Shown here piece after piece: positions 50,495 through 61,600 of a stretch of 64,000 nucleotides of DNA. The position numbers and the translations under genes were made by a program. Below the pieces are notes generated by a model that saw only the letters and a program-made list of their open reading frames with translations, ran no database searches and was not told the DNA's origin. The stretch is from Blattamonas nauphoetae (taxonomy: Eukaryota > Preaxostyla > Oxymonadida): positions 1-64,000 of the forward strand of contig JARBJD010000239.1 in assembly GCA_033064195.1 (NCBI GenBank), read 5' to 3'. Position 1 is the stretch's first letter, and each line of letters opens with the position of its first letter.

Positions 50495-51412
50495 ATGAAA
50501 GTCTTTGTTACCGGCGCAACTGGTTTTATTGGCTCAGCCGTAGTGGATGAACTGCTGCGGCGCCACCATACTGTTCTCGGACTTGCTAGATCCGACAGTT
50601 CGGCGAAACAGTTAACTGACAAAGGCGTGGAAGTTCTTCGAGGAACTCTGGAAGACACTGATGTCCTTGCTGAAGGAGCCAAGAACAGTGATGGAGTGAT
50701 CCACTTAGGATTTACCAACAACTTTGATGATATGGCAGGTGCAGTCGAAATTGACGTTAATGCAGTCACTGCGATGTGCAATGCTCTTACTGGCACTGGT
50801 AAACCCTTTGTGAATACGTCCGGAACGTTGATGGTCTCTTATCAAGGTCGTCCTGCAACTGAAGACGATGCTGGGAGCGATGAGCAATTGAGAACTCGTT
50901 CTGAAAAGACTTCGCTTAGCTTCGCCGATAAGGGTGTCCGTTCAACAGTTGTGCGACTATCCCCAACTGTCCATGACGAAACACGCCACGGACTAGCTTC
51001 TGTTGCCACTCAAATTGCCATCAAGAATAGTGCAGCAACTTACTTTAATGGTGGCACTAATGAATGGCCTGCAATTCACCGATTGGATGCTGCAAACTTG
51101 TTTGTCGATGCTCTTGAGAAGGGCAAAGCAGGGTCGGCGTATAACGGTGTTGCCGAATCGGGAATTCCTTTCAAAGACATCGCAGCAACGATTAGCAGCT
51201 CTCTCGGGTTACCACTGAAATCGTTGACTTCTGATGATGCCACTGAGTATGCTGGCCCATTTCTGGGCCGAGGATTTCAAATTAACAATCCAACCAGCAG
51301 TGCAAAAACACAAGCTGAACTGAATTGGCACCCAACCCATCCAGGATTGCTTGCTGATTTGCAGGCTTTCTTATCAAATCCAGCCAATGTTGAGCATTTG
51401 AAAAATAACTAA
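50495..51412 (+). CDS. Atypical SDR / NAD-dependent epimerase-like oxidoreductase, 305 aa
   Basis: The Rossmann start MKVFVTGATGFIGSAVVDELL with GATGFIG binds NAD(P). It continues with VLGLARSD, VLRGTLEDTD, GVIHLGF and NTSGT, then VVRLSPTVH, WPAIHRLDAANLF and a C-terminal part with NNPTSSAKT and LNWHPTHPGLL. These blocks are those of a family of atypical extended SDRs common in bacteria and fungi; the classic Y-x3-K is not visible, as in many members. The substrate is unknown. No introns. High likeness to the bacterial pattern and isolation among spliced protist genes suggest lateral transfer (inference). The ATG at 50,495 directly begins the Rossmann strand. Confidence 0.88.
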   Translation: MKVFVTGATGFIGSAVVDELLRRHHTVLGLARSDSSAKQLTDKGVEVLRGTLEDTDVLAEGAKNSDGVIHLGFTNNFDDMAGAVEIDVNAVTAMCNALTGTGKPFVNTSGTLMVSYQGRPATEDDAGSDEQLRTRSEKTSLSFADKGVRSTVVRLSPTVHDETRHGLASVATQIAIKNSAATYFNGGTNEWPAIHRLDAANLFVDALEKGKAGSAYNGVAESGIPFKDIAATISSSLGLPLKSLTSDDATEYAGPFLGRGFQINNPTSSAKTQAELNWHPTHPGLLADLQAFLSNPANVEHLKNN

Positions 51413-51593
51413 CCAGCATCAAAAGCTGGATCGGAGTGACACTTTTTCGGAGCGCCGATCGTACAGGTCGGTGCAGATATCCTTCACTTCTCCTGTTCTG
51501 TGTTATTACCCTATTTTCGCCACATCTGGTCGTTTTGATCTCATCATTCCATTGAATTCACTTGTAGATGGGGAATGGGATGATCTCCAAATC

Positions 51594-52311
51594 ATGTCAA
51601 TTGAAGTGGATGGAGTTTATTCACAACATATATCTCGTACTGGCTCGGTACATCCAGTAGATTCAGGATTGACAGATCGGATAGAGCCCTCAGCACTCTT
51701 CAATTTCGATCCAGACTCAAACCTCACATTCGAAGACAAATTCGCTCTTTACGGTTCTCTGGTTTCTCTTGTTCGAGACAATTTCGACTTTGATGATGTT
51801 CTCCAAGACCAGGTCACTCTTTTTCTGAAGAAACTTGAACCACAACCATTCCAACGATCAATCGCAGATCGGCTCATCACCAACCTTGTTCGCCCCTCAG
51901 ACGAATCATCCTCAGGATTTATCGACAGTGCTTGCATTCTTTTATCGTCCCCACATTCGAAAATTGTGACAGCAACTCTGTCCTTCCTGCAAATTTCATT
52001 CTCCATCTCATCTGAAACACAACGGGTCCTCCCCGATTGTCATGGCATTGTCAAGTTATGTCTCGTTCGTCGAATCCTGGAGTTATCTAACTGATGCGCT
52101 CAACGACATCAGGTCTTCCCTCAACGAGTGGAAGATGCATGGCCCAGAAGTGGAGCAGTCTGGGAGACGAGTGATCGACGCTCTGATTTCTGAAGGCTTC
52201 GGAGACACTCTCGAACAGAAATTGATGTCCAACATTCACGGAAGTGTTTACAGCGTTGTTCTGACGTTTAGTCGGTCAATTTTGTATCTTCTCGGATTAA
52301 ATGTGAAGTAG
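51594..52311 (+). pseudogene. ARM-like lineage-specific protein, shortened copy in two frames
   Basis: The first frame (to 52,094) has FEDKFALYGSLVSLVRDNFDFDD, a helix-rich part with GFIDSACILLSSPHSKIVTATLSFL, and stops after the helix repeats. A second frame from about 52,042 continues SSYVSFVESWSYL, then NEWKMHGPEVEQSGRRVIDALISEGFGDTLEQK and ends at 52,311. From memory, intact members of this Blattamonas-type family are longer, with about 100 or more residues between these two parts, so this copy seems to have lost its middle and gone out of frame. It is probably a relic. Function of the family is unknown; the helix pairs suggest an ARM/HEAT-like scaffold. Confidence 0.55.
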
Positions 52312-52686
52312 CGATGAACTGTCAGGTCTCAACATGGATTTTTATTTCCTTTTCTCTGTTTCCCTCTTTCACAATCTGTTCGTCTCGTACTCTTTCACAC
52401 ACTCAACAATAGGACGTGTCCATTACTATATTTAACAACTTCTAATGAGAGGGCGGAATTGTTGCAGAATAGTCTCAGTCCAGGGAAGAAACCCTCGTTT
52501 TCTTTTGTTCCTGACCACTAATAGGTTATCATTCTCCAATTTGAATTCAATGATGCAAAATAGTACAGGAAAGGATTTGAGTCCAGAACAAGACACCACA
52601 TTATCAAAACAAAGAGAAATCAGAAGAATTCTGAAATGATGATTTTTCTCGCGCTTACAAACACAAGAAATAAGGCTTGCTGCCAA
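52312..52686. other. Intergenic region between convergent genes
   Basis: Downstream flanks of the ARM-like relic and of histone H4. I see no gene, and no histone-type stem-loop after the H4 stop that I could identify with confidence. Confidence 0.4.
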
Positions 52687-53007
52687 TTATGCTCCAAAGC
52701 CATAGAGGGTTCTGCCTTGGCGTTTGAGAGAGTAGACAATGTCCATAGCGGTCACAGTCTTTCTACGAGCGTGTTCGGTGTATGTCACTGCATCACGAAC
52801 GATGTTCTCAAGAAACATCTTCAGGATCACACGGGTTTCGTCATAAATCAGGTTGGAGATACGCTTGACACCTCCTCTGCGAGCAAGACGGCGAATAGCG
52901 GGCTTGGTGATTCCTTGGATGTTTTCACGGATCTTGTTGTAGGTTGACTTCACACCGGCCTTTCCGATACCCTTTCCTCCTTTGCCTCCTTTGCCACGTC
53001 CAGACAT
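52687..53007 (-). CDS. Histone H4 with altered N-terminal tail, 106 aa
   Basis: From the ATG at 53,007 ([11 protein letters not shown]) the fold is clear: [58 protein letters not shown]4 pairs with H3 in the nucleosome core. Compared with the usual 103-residue H4 it has a GGK insert in the tail and, aligned without further gaps, the basic patch K16-R17-H18-R19-K20 reads K-S-T-Y-N. Other changes are conservative. No introns. The stop falls at 52,687. An in-frame stretch upstream of 53,007 is not part of the protein. The gene is convergent with the ARM-like relic. Confidence 0.96.
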   Translation of the reverse strand: MSGRGKGGKGGKGIGKAGVKSTYNKIRENIQGITKPAIRRLARRGGVKRISNLIYDETRVILKMFLENIVRDAVTYTEHARRKTVTAMDIVYSLKRQGRTLYGFGA

Positions 53008-53316
53008 TTTAATAGATTGTTTGTTTAAGAAACAGATAGAGAGATAGAATATTTCTCTACATTTATGCCTACACACAATTCCCATAATCTTCGATTTCAC
53101 TTCCCCACTCTTTGTCTTTGTGTGTCACATCCCTTTATCCCTACTTTTCTCAGACAGGATCATCTTGAGTGAGTCTACTCCCTCACCACACGTTTTTCTT
53201 TCTGCCCCTTTTCCTTTTCTTCCTTGAGAGAGCAGTCACAGCCATTTCTACTCCATTCTGGCGAGATTATCTTTTCATCGGTACTGTCGCTCCTCCTCAC
53301 TTTATTCAACTCTTGT

Positions 53317-53740
53317 TCACAGATTTTTCGAATGTCTGGGTAGACTATGCGAAAGAAGTACATTGTTGAGATCTAACTGGAAATATGAGAACATTCTCTT
53401 TCCTTTTCGTCCATCAGCCTCCATCACCACTCGCTGTCCAACTGCTCCTGCCTTGAATGCTGATCCACGGTGAGATGTTTTGTAAATTGATGGGCACATT
53501 TGCAAGTTGCACTTACGTTCGAACTGGCTGTTCTTGCGAGATTTGAGAACTGATCCTTTGAAGGGATGGTCTGCTCAACCATGTCGAGGGCTATCAGACC
53601 AGCAGAAAAAGCTATGCTGTCGTAGTTTCTGGCAACAAAGGTGGTTCCAGCGAGAGTGGACTTGTTTTGGGAGAATACTTCGATTGCTGCGGCTCCTTCT
53701 TTAACACTCCTTCTTTCTTCTCCTTCTCGCTTCCTTTCTC
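53317..53740 (-). pseudogene. Fragment of a lineage-specific gene family, two exons
   Basis: On the minus strand, exon A (to 53,517) encodes VKEGAAAIEVFSQN and TIPSKDQFSNLARTASSN. It ends at GTAAGT, and a 65-bp intron leads to exon B from 53,451 (AGAVGQRVVMEADGRKGKRM), which closes at 53,317. The join is in frame. The upstream side runs into a purine-rich stretch with a stop, so the N-terminal part is missing. The exon B words remind me of a beta-sandwich (SPRY-like) region found in many oxymonad proteins, but this is from memory and weak. I take it as a truncated relic rather than a working gene. Confidence 0.35.
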
Positions 53741-54358
53741 ATCCTTTCTTCTTCTTTCTGTCTCTTCCTCTCCTCTTCATCTCCTCCATCTCTCTCATCT
53801 TCCCCGAGAATTCTCTCTGCCTCTCCTCTACCATCTTCTTTATTGCATCTCCCTTTCGTTTCTCGCCTCTCCATCTCTCTCATTTTGTCCTCCATCTCCC
53901 TTCGAACAGGGGCCAAGTCAATCCCAATCTCTCCAATCTCTTTCTATGATGGAGACGTGATCGAGGAAGAGATGTGTCGAACATCCCATCCTTCGAAATG
54001 GATTTGTCTTGGATGCTTGATCGGCTTCGGCAATCGCTGGTTGATCGACGAGCAGAAGACAGTGTCGGTGGAGGATGATACGATTGAGCGGCCTGGAGGG
54101 AGGTTGGGAAAAGAGAAGAGAGAGTGAGGGAATATAGTTCCAATGGAAGCGAAAGAACGAAAGAAGAGCAACGAATGAGAGGAAGACATCGAGAGAATAC
54201 CGACAGAACACAGTCATCAAATGATTATTTCGACTCTTTTGACAAATCCAATACGAAACTGCAATCTGAGCTGTTTGTTGAGCTTGACGAGAAGGGTTAG
54301 CGTGCCGAAGAGAATGATGAAAGAGGAGAGACAGAAGTTGTCTGGGTTGTTCTCAAAG
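53741..54358. other. Low-complexity region, no clear gene
   Basis: The plus strand is pyrimidine-rich from 53,690 to 53,915 (CTCTT and TTCTT runs), which on the minus strand reads as Glu/Arg/Lys codons. A plus-strand stretch at 53,915-54,127 (FYDGDVIEEEMCRTSHPSKW) follows a good acceptor-like CTTCGAACAG and looks somewhat protein-like, but no partner exon is found. Nothing firm. Confidence 0.3.
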
Positions 54359-55426
54359 TCATTCTAATTTGGCAATGTTGGCTCCGCTCAAGTTTAAAAT
54401 GTGGATGGTCTCGATTCGCACGCGGCCTCCACACCTTCCCGACTCATCCATGAATCCCTGCCTGTCCAGCACGTCGCTCAGTCCATACTCATTCAATGAA
54501 CGCATGAATTCATTCCAGTTGTCGGTTTGCTTCGAACACTTCATCCAGCGTGCTCGGAATTGACGGAAATCGAAGAGGCGGAGATACCATTCAAGCTCTC
54601 GCTTGCATGCTTCCAGTATCGAAAGGTACGTCGAAAAATGGAGTGTAAGAGATGTGATACTCAAAAGATTAACATCAGCAACGAATATTTCGGCGATCTT
54701 TGAGACGGCGACAAGGAAAATGGTGTTTGTTGACAGATCGGGGAACATGAGATGATGGCGCGAGAAATAGCGAAAATAAGGTTGCATGGGAAGAATCAGA
54801 TGATTTACGATGTTGGAGTGGTGAGATGTTTGTCCAGCTGGGATGTTGTCGTCCTGTTCCATCTCGGGTGTGAGGGCCAGTGACAGAAGATCATTCACGG
54901 ATGTGAGAAGAAGCGAATGGAATTGTGTATGCCTGATAGGAGATGGGTACGATTGTGAAAGGGAGAAGAAGCGTTCATAAAACCCAGAAGTCAGAACAAC
55001 AACTCTGGATTCATGATTGAGGTCTGAAGAAATGCGAGCGATGAGTCGGAGAATGATGGTCAGTAAATATCCACTGTTTGTGTGAGCAATGGCTAAGAGA
55101 CCATCAAACCATTGTTGTGGAGTGATGTGCGAATCGGGCCAGATCTCTGTTGACTCTGGATTTAGTGGTTGTGTGAGGAGAAATTCAAGTAGTTTGTATG
55201 CCTTAGACAATGCATCGTCCGAGAAAGGAAGAAAACTTTCAGAATATCTAACCAGGGAGATGAATGCTGCTGAGAGTTCAGATTGGGAGGTCGTTGGGGA
55301 CAATTTTACATAGAAAAACGCTGGAAAGGATGGTGGAAGCGAATTAATAATTTTCACAGATGGGAAAAACGTTTCACGCGATGATAAGGAACAGGTAATG
55401 TCTTTAAGTGTGGAGGAAAGCGACAT
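54359..55426 (-). CDS. ARM/HEAT-like lineage-specific protein, 355 aa
   Basis: From the ATG at 55,426 (MSLSSTLKDI) the product is entirely helical in pattern, with pairs of amphipathic helices (AFISLVRYSESFLPFSDDALSKAYKLLEFLL near 50-90, GLLAIAHTNSGYLLTIILRLIARIS near 108-133, FHSLLLTSVNDLLSLAL near 168-184) and a C-terminal half with ITSLTLHFSTYLSILEACKRELEWYLRLFDF. No signal peptide or TM is needed, although some helices are very hydrophobic. It resembles, in kind, the relic at 51.6 kb. The function is unknown; a scaffold role is a guess. It is divergent from the giant lipid-transfer gene. Confidence 0.6.
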   Translation of the reverse strand: MSLSSTLKDITCSLSSRETFFPSVKIINSLPPSFPAFFYVKLSPTTSQSELSAAFISLVRYSESFLPFSDDALSKAYKLLEFLLTQPLNPESTEIWPDSHITPQQWFDGLLAIAHTNSGYLLTIILRLIARISSDLNHESRVVVLTSGFYERFFSLSQSYPSPIRHTQFHSLLLTSVNDLLSLALTPEMEQDDNIPAGQTSHHSNIVNHLILPMQPYFRYFSRHHLMFPDLSTNTIFLVAVSKIAEIFVADVNLLSITSLTLHFSTYLSILEACKRELEWYLRLFDFRQFRARWMKCSKQTDNWNEFMRSLNEYGLSDVLDRQGFMDESGRCGGRVRIETIHILNLSGANIAKLE

Positions 55427-55643
55427 TTTTTAATCATGGGCCAAGATAGACTCCCTGAAAATGAGAATCTCAGGCCGTAATTCAACAAATTCAATCATTG
55501 CTCGACAATTTTCATGTGATCCAGCAGAAATTCATCACTTTTAAGCCTCCTACTGGCTGTCTTTTTTACCTACATGGCTTGAGTAAAAAAATAACGGGGT
55601 CATCCTTCTTAGATGTCAAAGAATCCATTTCAGAACTGATAGA
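55427..55643. promoter_or_regulatory. Shared divergent promoter region, 217 bp
   Basis: The starts at 55,426 (minus) and 55,644 (plus) face away from each other with only 217 bp between them, so both promoters must lie here. No TATA box or repeated motif is clear. Confidence 0.5.
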
Positions 55644-58600
55644 ATGGCTTCCTGGATCATACCACATGAACCGATCAAGAAGTTTCTGGATGGAGACTTC
55701 AAGAAGTTCCTCACCCCGAACACAAATGAAACTTACCGGTTTAAGCTCGACGTTAGTTTTTCCTTGTCTAATGACACGTTTTTTTCTCCATCTAACGACA
55801 GGAAATCAATTCTTTCTTTGATTCTTTGCCTTTTTTCCTTGAATACGGAGCCATCGTGGAGCCGCTCGTAACCCTTCTTCCTCCGTCCTTATCTATCAAG
55901 TCAATGTTCATTATTGTAGCACCAAAAAGTATTAATTTCCTCTTTTCATATCTCTATCGGAGATCCAAACTTGAGACCTCCTGATAGCGAAGAAGGCCCT
56001 CAAGAATCCCAACCAGCTTCCAAAACACTCCCTGGCATCATAAAGAAGCTCATTCAACTGATTGTTAGCAATATCCGGATAACGATTACAGATGTCTCTG
56101 TTTTGATAAGAAACAAACCAAGTCACATTCTCAACGGACGAATTCTGGATCCGACGAACGCGGAGGATCTCCTCCCACGTGAAAATGACATTCTTCTAAA
56201 TATTGGCACAATAGCACTGTCAGCTCCCCGAAAAGAGGACCTTGCCTCAGCAAAACGTGACAACTCTGACCTGCCTGACCTCTCGAGCTTTCACAAGATT
56301 TGGGAGACAACCACATCGATTTCAGGAAAATCTCGGAATCCAATCAGTCTCGTCGCTGATATTCTCCAATTGAAAGTCTCCCTCATAAAAACTTCGCCCA
56401 AATTGTCGCTTCACAAATCAGCCAAACCTCCTCTCGAAGTGATGTTCTCACTCGACTCCGTCAAGCTGCTTGCTCTCTCCTTCTTCGATCCTTCAATGTC
56501 GATCACACAACTTTCCTTCTACCTCTCTCGCGATTACACCCGCTTCTGGCTCGACGTCAGCAATGCTCGCCTCTTCGCCACGTTCGACGCCATTCTCGGA
56601 TTTGTCGACACACTCCAACAATTCTCAGACCCACAATTCGACCCTCCTCCGACTCAGACTGTTCAGAAGCCGGAAGAGAAGAAAGGATGGTTTGCGCGGA
56701 TGGGGGGGATGTTCGGGTGGGGAGGGAAGGCAAACGCGGAGATAGGGCCAGACGAGACGAAGCTGGCAGACTTTGTGTCGGAGCTGGAGAAGGAAACCGG
56801 ACAGCATTTTGAGACAGGAGAACTGGAAGACACTCTAACCTGGGCTGATCTACAGATTGAGCAACGGAAAAAGAAAGAAGAAGCAAATGAGCATCCATCT
56901 TTGACGCCCTCCACCTCACCTCAGAACCTCGTCCAACCAGAACTTCCTAATTCGGTACCCTCGACTCAGAGCCCATCGCCACTGTCTCTCTCTTCTGTCA
57001 TCCGCTCGGCACTCGACGCTTCGGTCGGAAACACGTTCTTAGCCGAGCACCAGCCAGCGACTCCTCCCTCCCTCCTTCAGAAGAGTGTGGTTCTTGTTGT
57101 GCCTCCCTCTTCGGTTCGTGTTGACTCGCTCCAAAAGATGGACGACGAGGCCGTTCGGGGGATGTACTGCACTCAGTTCGACAGGGCAGGACCAGCCAAC
57201 ATTGCTCGAATGGGCGAGATCATTCAGAACAACCTAGACCTGGACAAAGAAATGGAGAACTATGAGATTGATCAGAAACACCGGCGACTGATGAAGGCAG
57301 CACAATCGTCGACGATGCCACTTCCAAGTCTGTCTGAAGCTCTCCTAGGCGAACTCTCCGACAAACCACCAAGTCCGCCCCCTCCTTCGCTGAAACCAGC
57401 TCGCACTGCACTTGCAGAGTCAGCAGAGGCGATCAGGATGGTGCAGACACTCGACATTCTGTGGGAGATGAAGCGAGAAGAGATTGAGGCATCGTCGAGC
57501 TGGGATGGGGAAGGGGAAAGGGATGTCCTTGGAGACTCCACAGAGACAACACATTTGCAGAACAGTTCACCGAGCTCGGCGTTTCAGTTCGGAATGGCTG
57601 TCCGAGTGACGATCGACAGCGTCACTGTGGAGTGTCCGCTTCGATCGTTTCAGTCGCCCGATCTCGATCGGCCTGTCGTCGACGACATCCTCCAATTTTC
57701 ACTCCAAAACACAGATTTCATCGCTGTTGTTCCTCTCCTTCCTCAGAACACCACGAAACTCATTGACTCTCCAAACTTGTCCTCTCTCTGCCCGCATCCG
57801 ACAATCGCTCTTGCCATCAACTCGACTCGACTCGCGTTGATCTCCCGCTCCAAGTCAGCCTTCTTTGTGTTGGACACTTCGTTCTTCCTTCCACTCGACC
57901 TCATCGTTCGCATCAACAAGGAACTCGTCCCTCCAACAAAGGGCAAGCGGAAGAAGGATCAACTGCCGCATTATTTTGTTGCGAACGCGTACGAGCCTCT
58001 TCGGATGTTCCTCCCCAACAAGCAGTGGGAGTTGCCAACTGTGGGTGCAGAAGATGCGGCACTGCTCGATGCTGACGATGGCTCAGAATTTGTTGTGTTT
58101 GAAATGGGAGATGAAGCACTTCGGATGAGAAGGGAGGAGGATCGGAACGCATCCAAGCAGCTGATGGCTCGACTGAAGAAGGGGAAGGAGCACGTTGTAG
58201 TTGGGAAGAAGGTGAAGTCGTCAGCACTTCTGCTCTCTCTCGACTTCTTCAATAAGAACTGGGTGGCGAATGAAGCTCGAAGATGGGCAGACAAATCGAA
58301 AGATCGCATCTCGCCAACGTCGGTGGAGGAGGAATCGATCGCCGAGCAGTTGAATCGCGTGAAGGCATCTCTCACCATTCCTCCCACCCACGTCACACTC
58401 CCATCCGATCTCATACTGTTCGCAACGCATGCTTCTGATGTGATGGGTGCAAGTCTGTCGGGACGTCATGCAAAAGAGACTCGTGAAAAACAACCAAAAA
58501 AGCCGTCTGCTGACTCAGAAGCCGTTGAAGAAAGAGAAGAAGAATCGGATCATCAATCGTTGCAGAAAAACCAAGTGGAATGCAGCCTCACATTTGATTG

Positions 58601-61600
58601 GTTCTTCGGGAATGTCGTGTTCACGAAAACGCCGCTGTTCATAAGACGAGAATTAACACCAATCTCCCCCTCAGAGAATACCTCGTCCCTCATCGACATC
58701 TCACCCATCCATCCCGATTTTGTGTCGGCCAAGCTACCAGTCGCCCTGCGGCGACAAACCTTTGCATACTCTGCCTCGTTCTCAATCCAGGACATCACTG
58801 CACGCAGCATGCTCACATACAGTTCCATCGCTTCAGCCTCCTCAACATCGTTCCCTGTTCCTCGCACAATCAATTCTCCATTCGTTCTTTCACCAGAACT
58901 TCCACTTCTCGAGTCAGATTGTTGTGTTGGATCAATTTTGGATCATCCACCGACTTTGATTGTCTTACTCTCGACAGTGGACATGACAACACACTGGCCG
59001 TCTGAGCTGTGTGACTGTTCGTTCCACTCTCTCGCCCTTCACCTCTCCTCCGATGTGAAGTCTTTCAACAAAACACACTCTCCAACCGATCTTCTTCTGC
59101 TTCCATCATCATCGTCCTGTCATCCCATCCTGCTCGTCGATTCACTCACCACCGTCACTTTCATCCACCAATCAGCCTTTTCCTCGCCGAACAGCTCGTT
59201 CGCAGATGTCGAACACATTCCTCGCCTCTTTACGACGAGACTCGAAGAAGGAATTTCGTCCTTCGAGATTCTTTCTCAATCACCACAGACCAAAACAGAG
59301 AGCAGGAAGGAGAAACCACGTCCTTTCGACATCGCTGAAGCAGCGTTCCAATCCGAGATTGATGGAATCCATCAAAATCAAAGCCGAGCAGACTTCCAAC
59401 TCGGAGTGGATCTTGGCCGTGTTTTGGTTTGTCTCGATCTGGACGAGAGTGAGGAGAAGTCTCATTCCTCCAACCCAAACAGAGGAATGCCATTCATGTG
59501 GAAACAGTTGAACAAGAAACAGAAAACTTCGAAGTTGGTGCATCCCATCCAACTCATCAATCACTCCATTGACTTCCTCCTTTCTGTTCTTCCGGGTGCA
59601 AGTCAGCCAGCACAGACTCCAACCATCTCACCTTCTTCTCCGATCGTTGGTCACTCTGCGTCGTCGATTGTTGTTCGCTGCTCTCAAACAGTGTCTGTCC
59701 TCGTCCTTCCTCTGTTCTGCCACGTTTCCATCGGCAATATCGTCGTCTCGCTTCAGCGTTGGATGATGACGACGGACGAGCACTCGACTTCAGCGCTGTC
59801 ACTTGCCTTGACTGTACAGAGTGTGGAAGTGTCTGCGAGCAGGGCCGACCTCCACGTCCCCATTCTCTCCGTCGAGAAGAACGTTCACTCTTCACTCACG
59901 CCTCCTCAGCCAAAAGGTCCGAGCAGTGGTCCCTCCTTCAATCAGCCGCATCTCTCTCTCGTTCAGACCCATCCACGAATCGCAGCCACTCCCATCTGCT
60001 TCATTCTTGCGATACAAGACCAGACTGATCGTCGTTCCGGCGCTCTTCAGAAGCATCTCCTTCTCAGCGGACTCATCAAACACGTCGAACTCCTCTTCCT
60101 CCCAGCTGGGTTTGTTGTCTTCGAGCGTGTGTGGGAGAGTGTCGATTTGATCTCGCAAATGTTCTCCAAGTTGTCCAGTCAACCTCCCCCACAACCAACT
60201 CCTGAAATTCCAACCAAAATGCATCTCGAATTCTGGGCTGACGAAAGTCTTGTTGTCGTCGACCCGCAGAACCAATACGCTCTCGAACTGACTCGGAAGG
60301 GGTGGGAGACGTGGAACCGGAATCAACATCGAACACGCACTCAACACGAATCATCGTCTGTCGCATCGATGATTCAGAACGCCATCGCTCCAAAACACGA
60401 TGTCGAGCAACCAATCCTCCGCCCAGCACAAGAAGCGTCAGAACCACCAGCGGACACCTCAGACCCACCATCGGAGAATAAGGAAGACAATTTCCTCATC
60501 CAACAATTTGGACTCACCCAATCCATCCGGAATCCTCTTCCTGTCTTCTCCGATTTCACGGCATTCGGGAAGCAATCACAAAGTCGCTCCATTTCCCCAA
60601 CACAACAAAATGTGACCTCGCTCTCACCCCCAACACCGACAGTTCCTCGACAGGCTCGGCATTTCTCGTCAGCATCTCCTCCGAGGAAGGCACAGAGGAC
60701 ATTGTTTGGCCTTCGCCATTGCACGTCACCGATTGTGGTTCACGCATCGGAAACTGATCCGTCGATTTTTGCTTTCCTTCATTCATCGTTCGATCGCCTC
60801 TCGGAACGAGCAGAACGCTTCATGGAAAGGCCAGACGCTGCCACTCCGCCAAATGAAGACACGCACCTCACGTGGAGGAACAACGAGAAACTCCTCTTTC
60901 TGCCATCCACCACACTCATCACCACCCCAATCTCCAAGTCCAACCTCCTCCTCATCAGCAGCAAGGCTCTTCTGCGTGATGCTTGTTTTTTGATGTCCGG
61001 GTTTGCTCATCGGGGAAATCACAAAACAGATCCGACTCCAATCAGAGCGTCGATGGCTGCCAGAATGCACGAACTTCAGTTTCATCTTCTCCACAACGTC
61101 AACAAGCATCGCCTGTCCTCTCGCGCTCCACCGCCAAACACGCCGACGTCGACACTCCTCCACAGCGAAGGATACACACATGTCCTGACCCTCTTTGATT
61201 TGATGTTCAAACGCGAGAATGTCGTGAATGCATCAAGCACAGCCCCGGAACCCTCTCCTTCGTCAATCTACGCTGTCCACGCAAACAGCGTCCAGGGCTC
61301 AATGAACGCCCAGCAGCTGGCTGATTTTGTTCGGCTTGCTCTGTCTGTGTCCAACCTCTTCCGCGGAGGGATGCAGCTGTTTGGGAGGGCGTGGCCGTCG
61401 GAGTACTTTCTTCCTCTGCGTCTGCACCACTTCAGCGAGCGGGAGAAGGAAAGCATCATCCGACGGGAGATGACAAATGACACAGTCCGAGTGGAGAAGC
61501 ACGAAGCTCACGTCAGAATCGGACAGGACGTGCTCAGAGCAATGCAGAGGGAGTGCAGTGCGTGCGGGCGAGACTCTTTTCGTCTGGTCGCACCTGGCAG

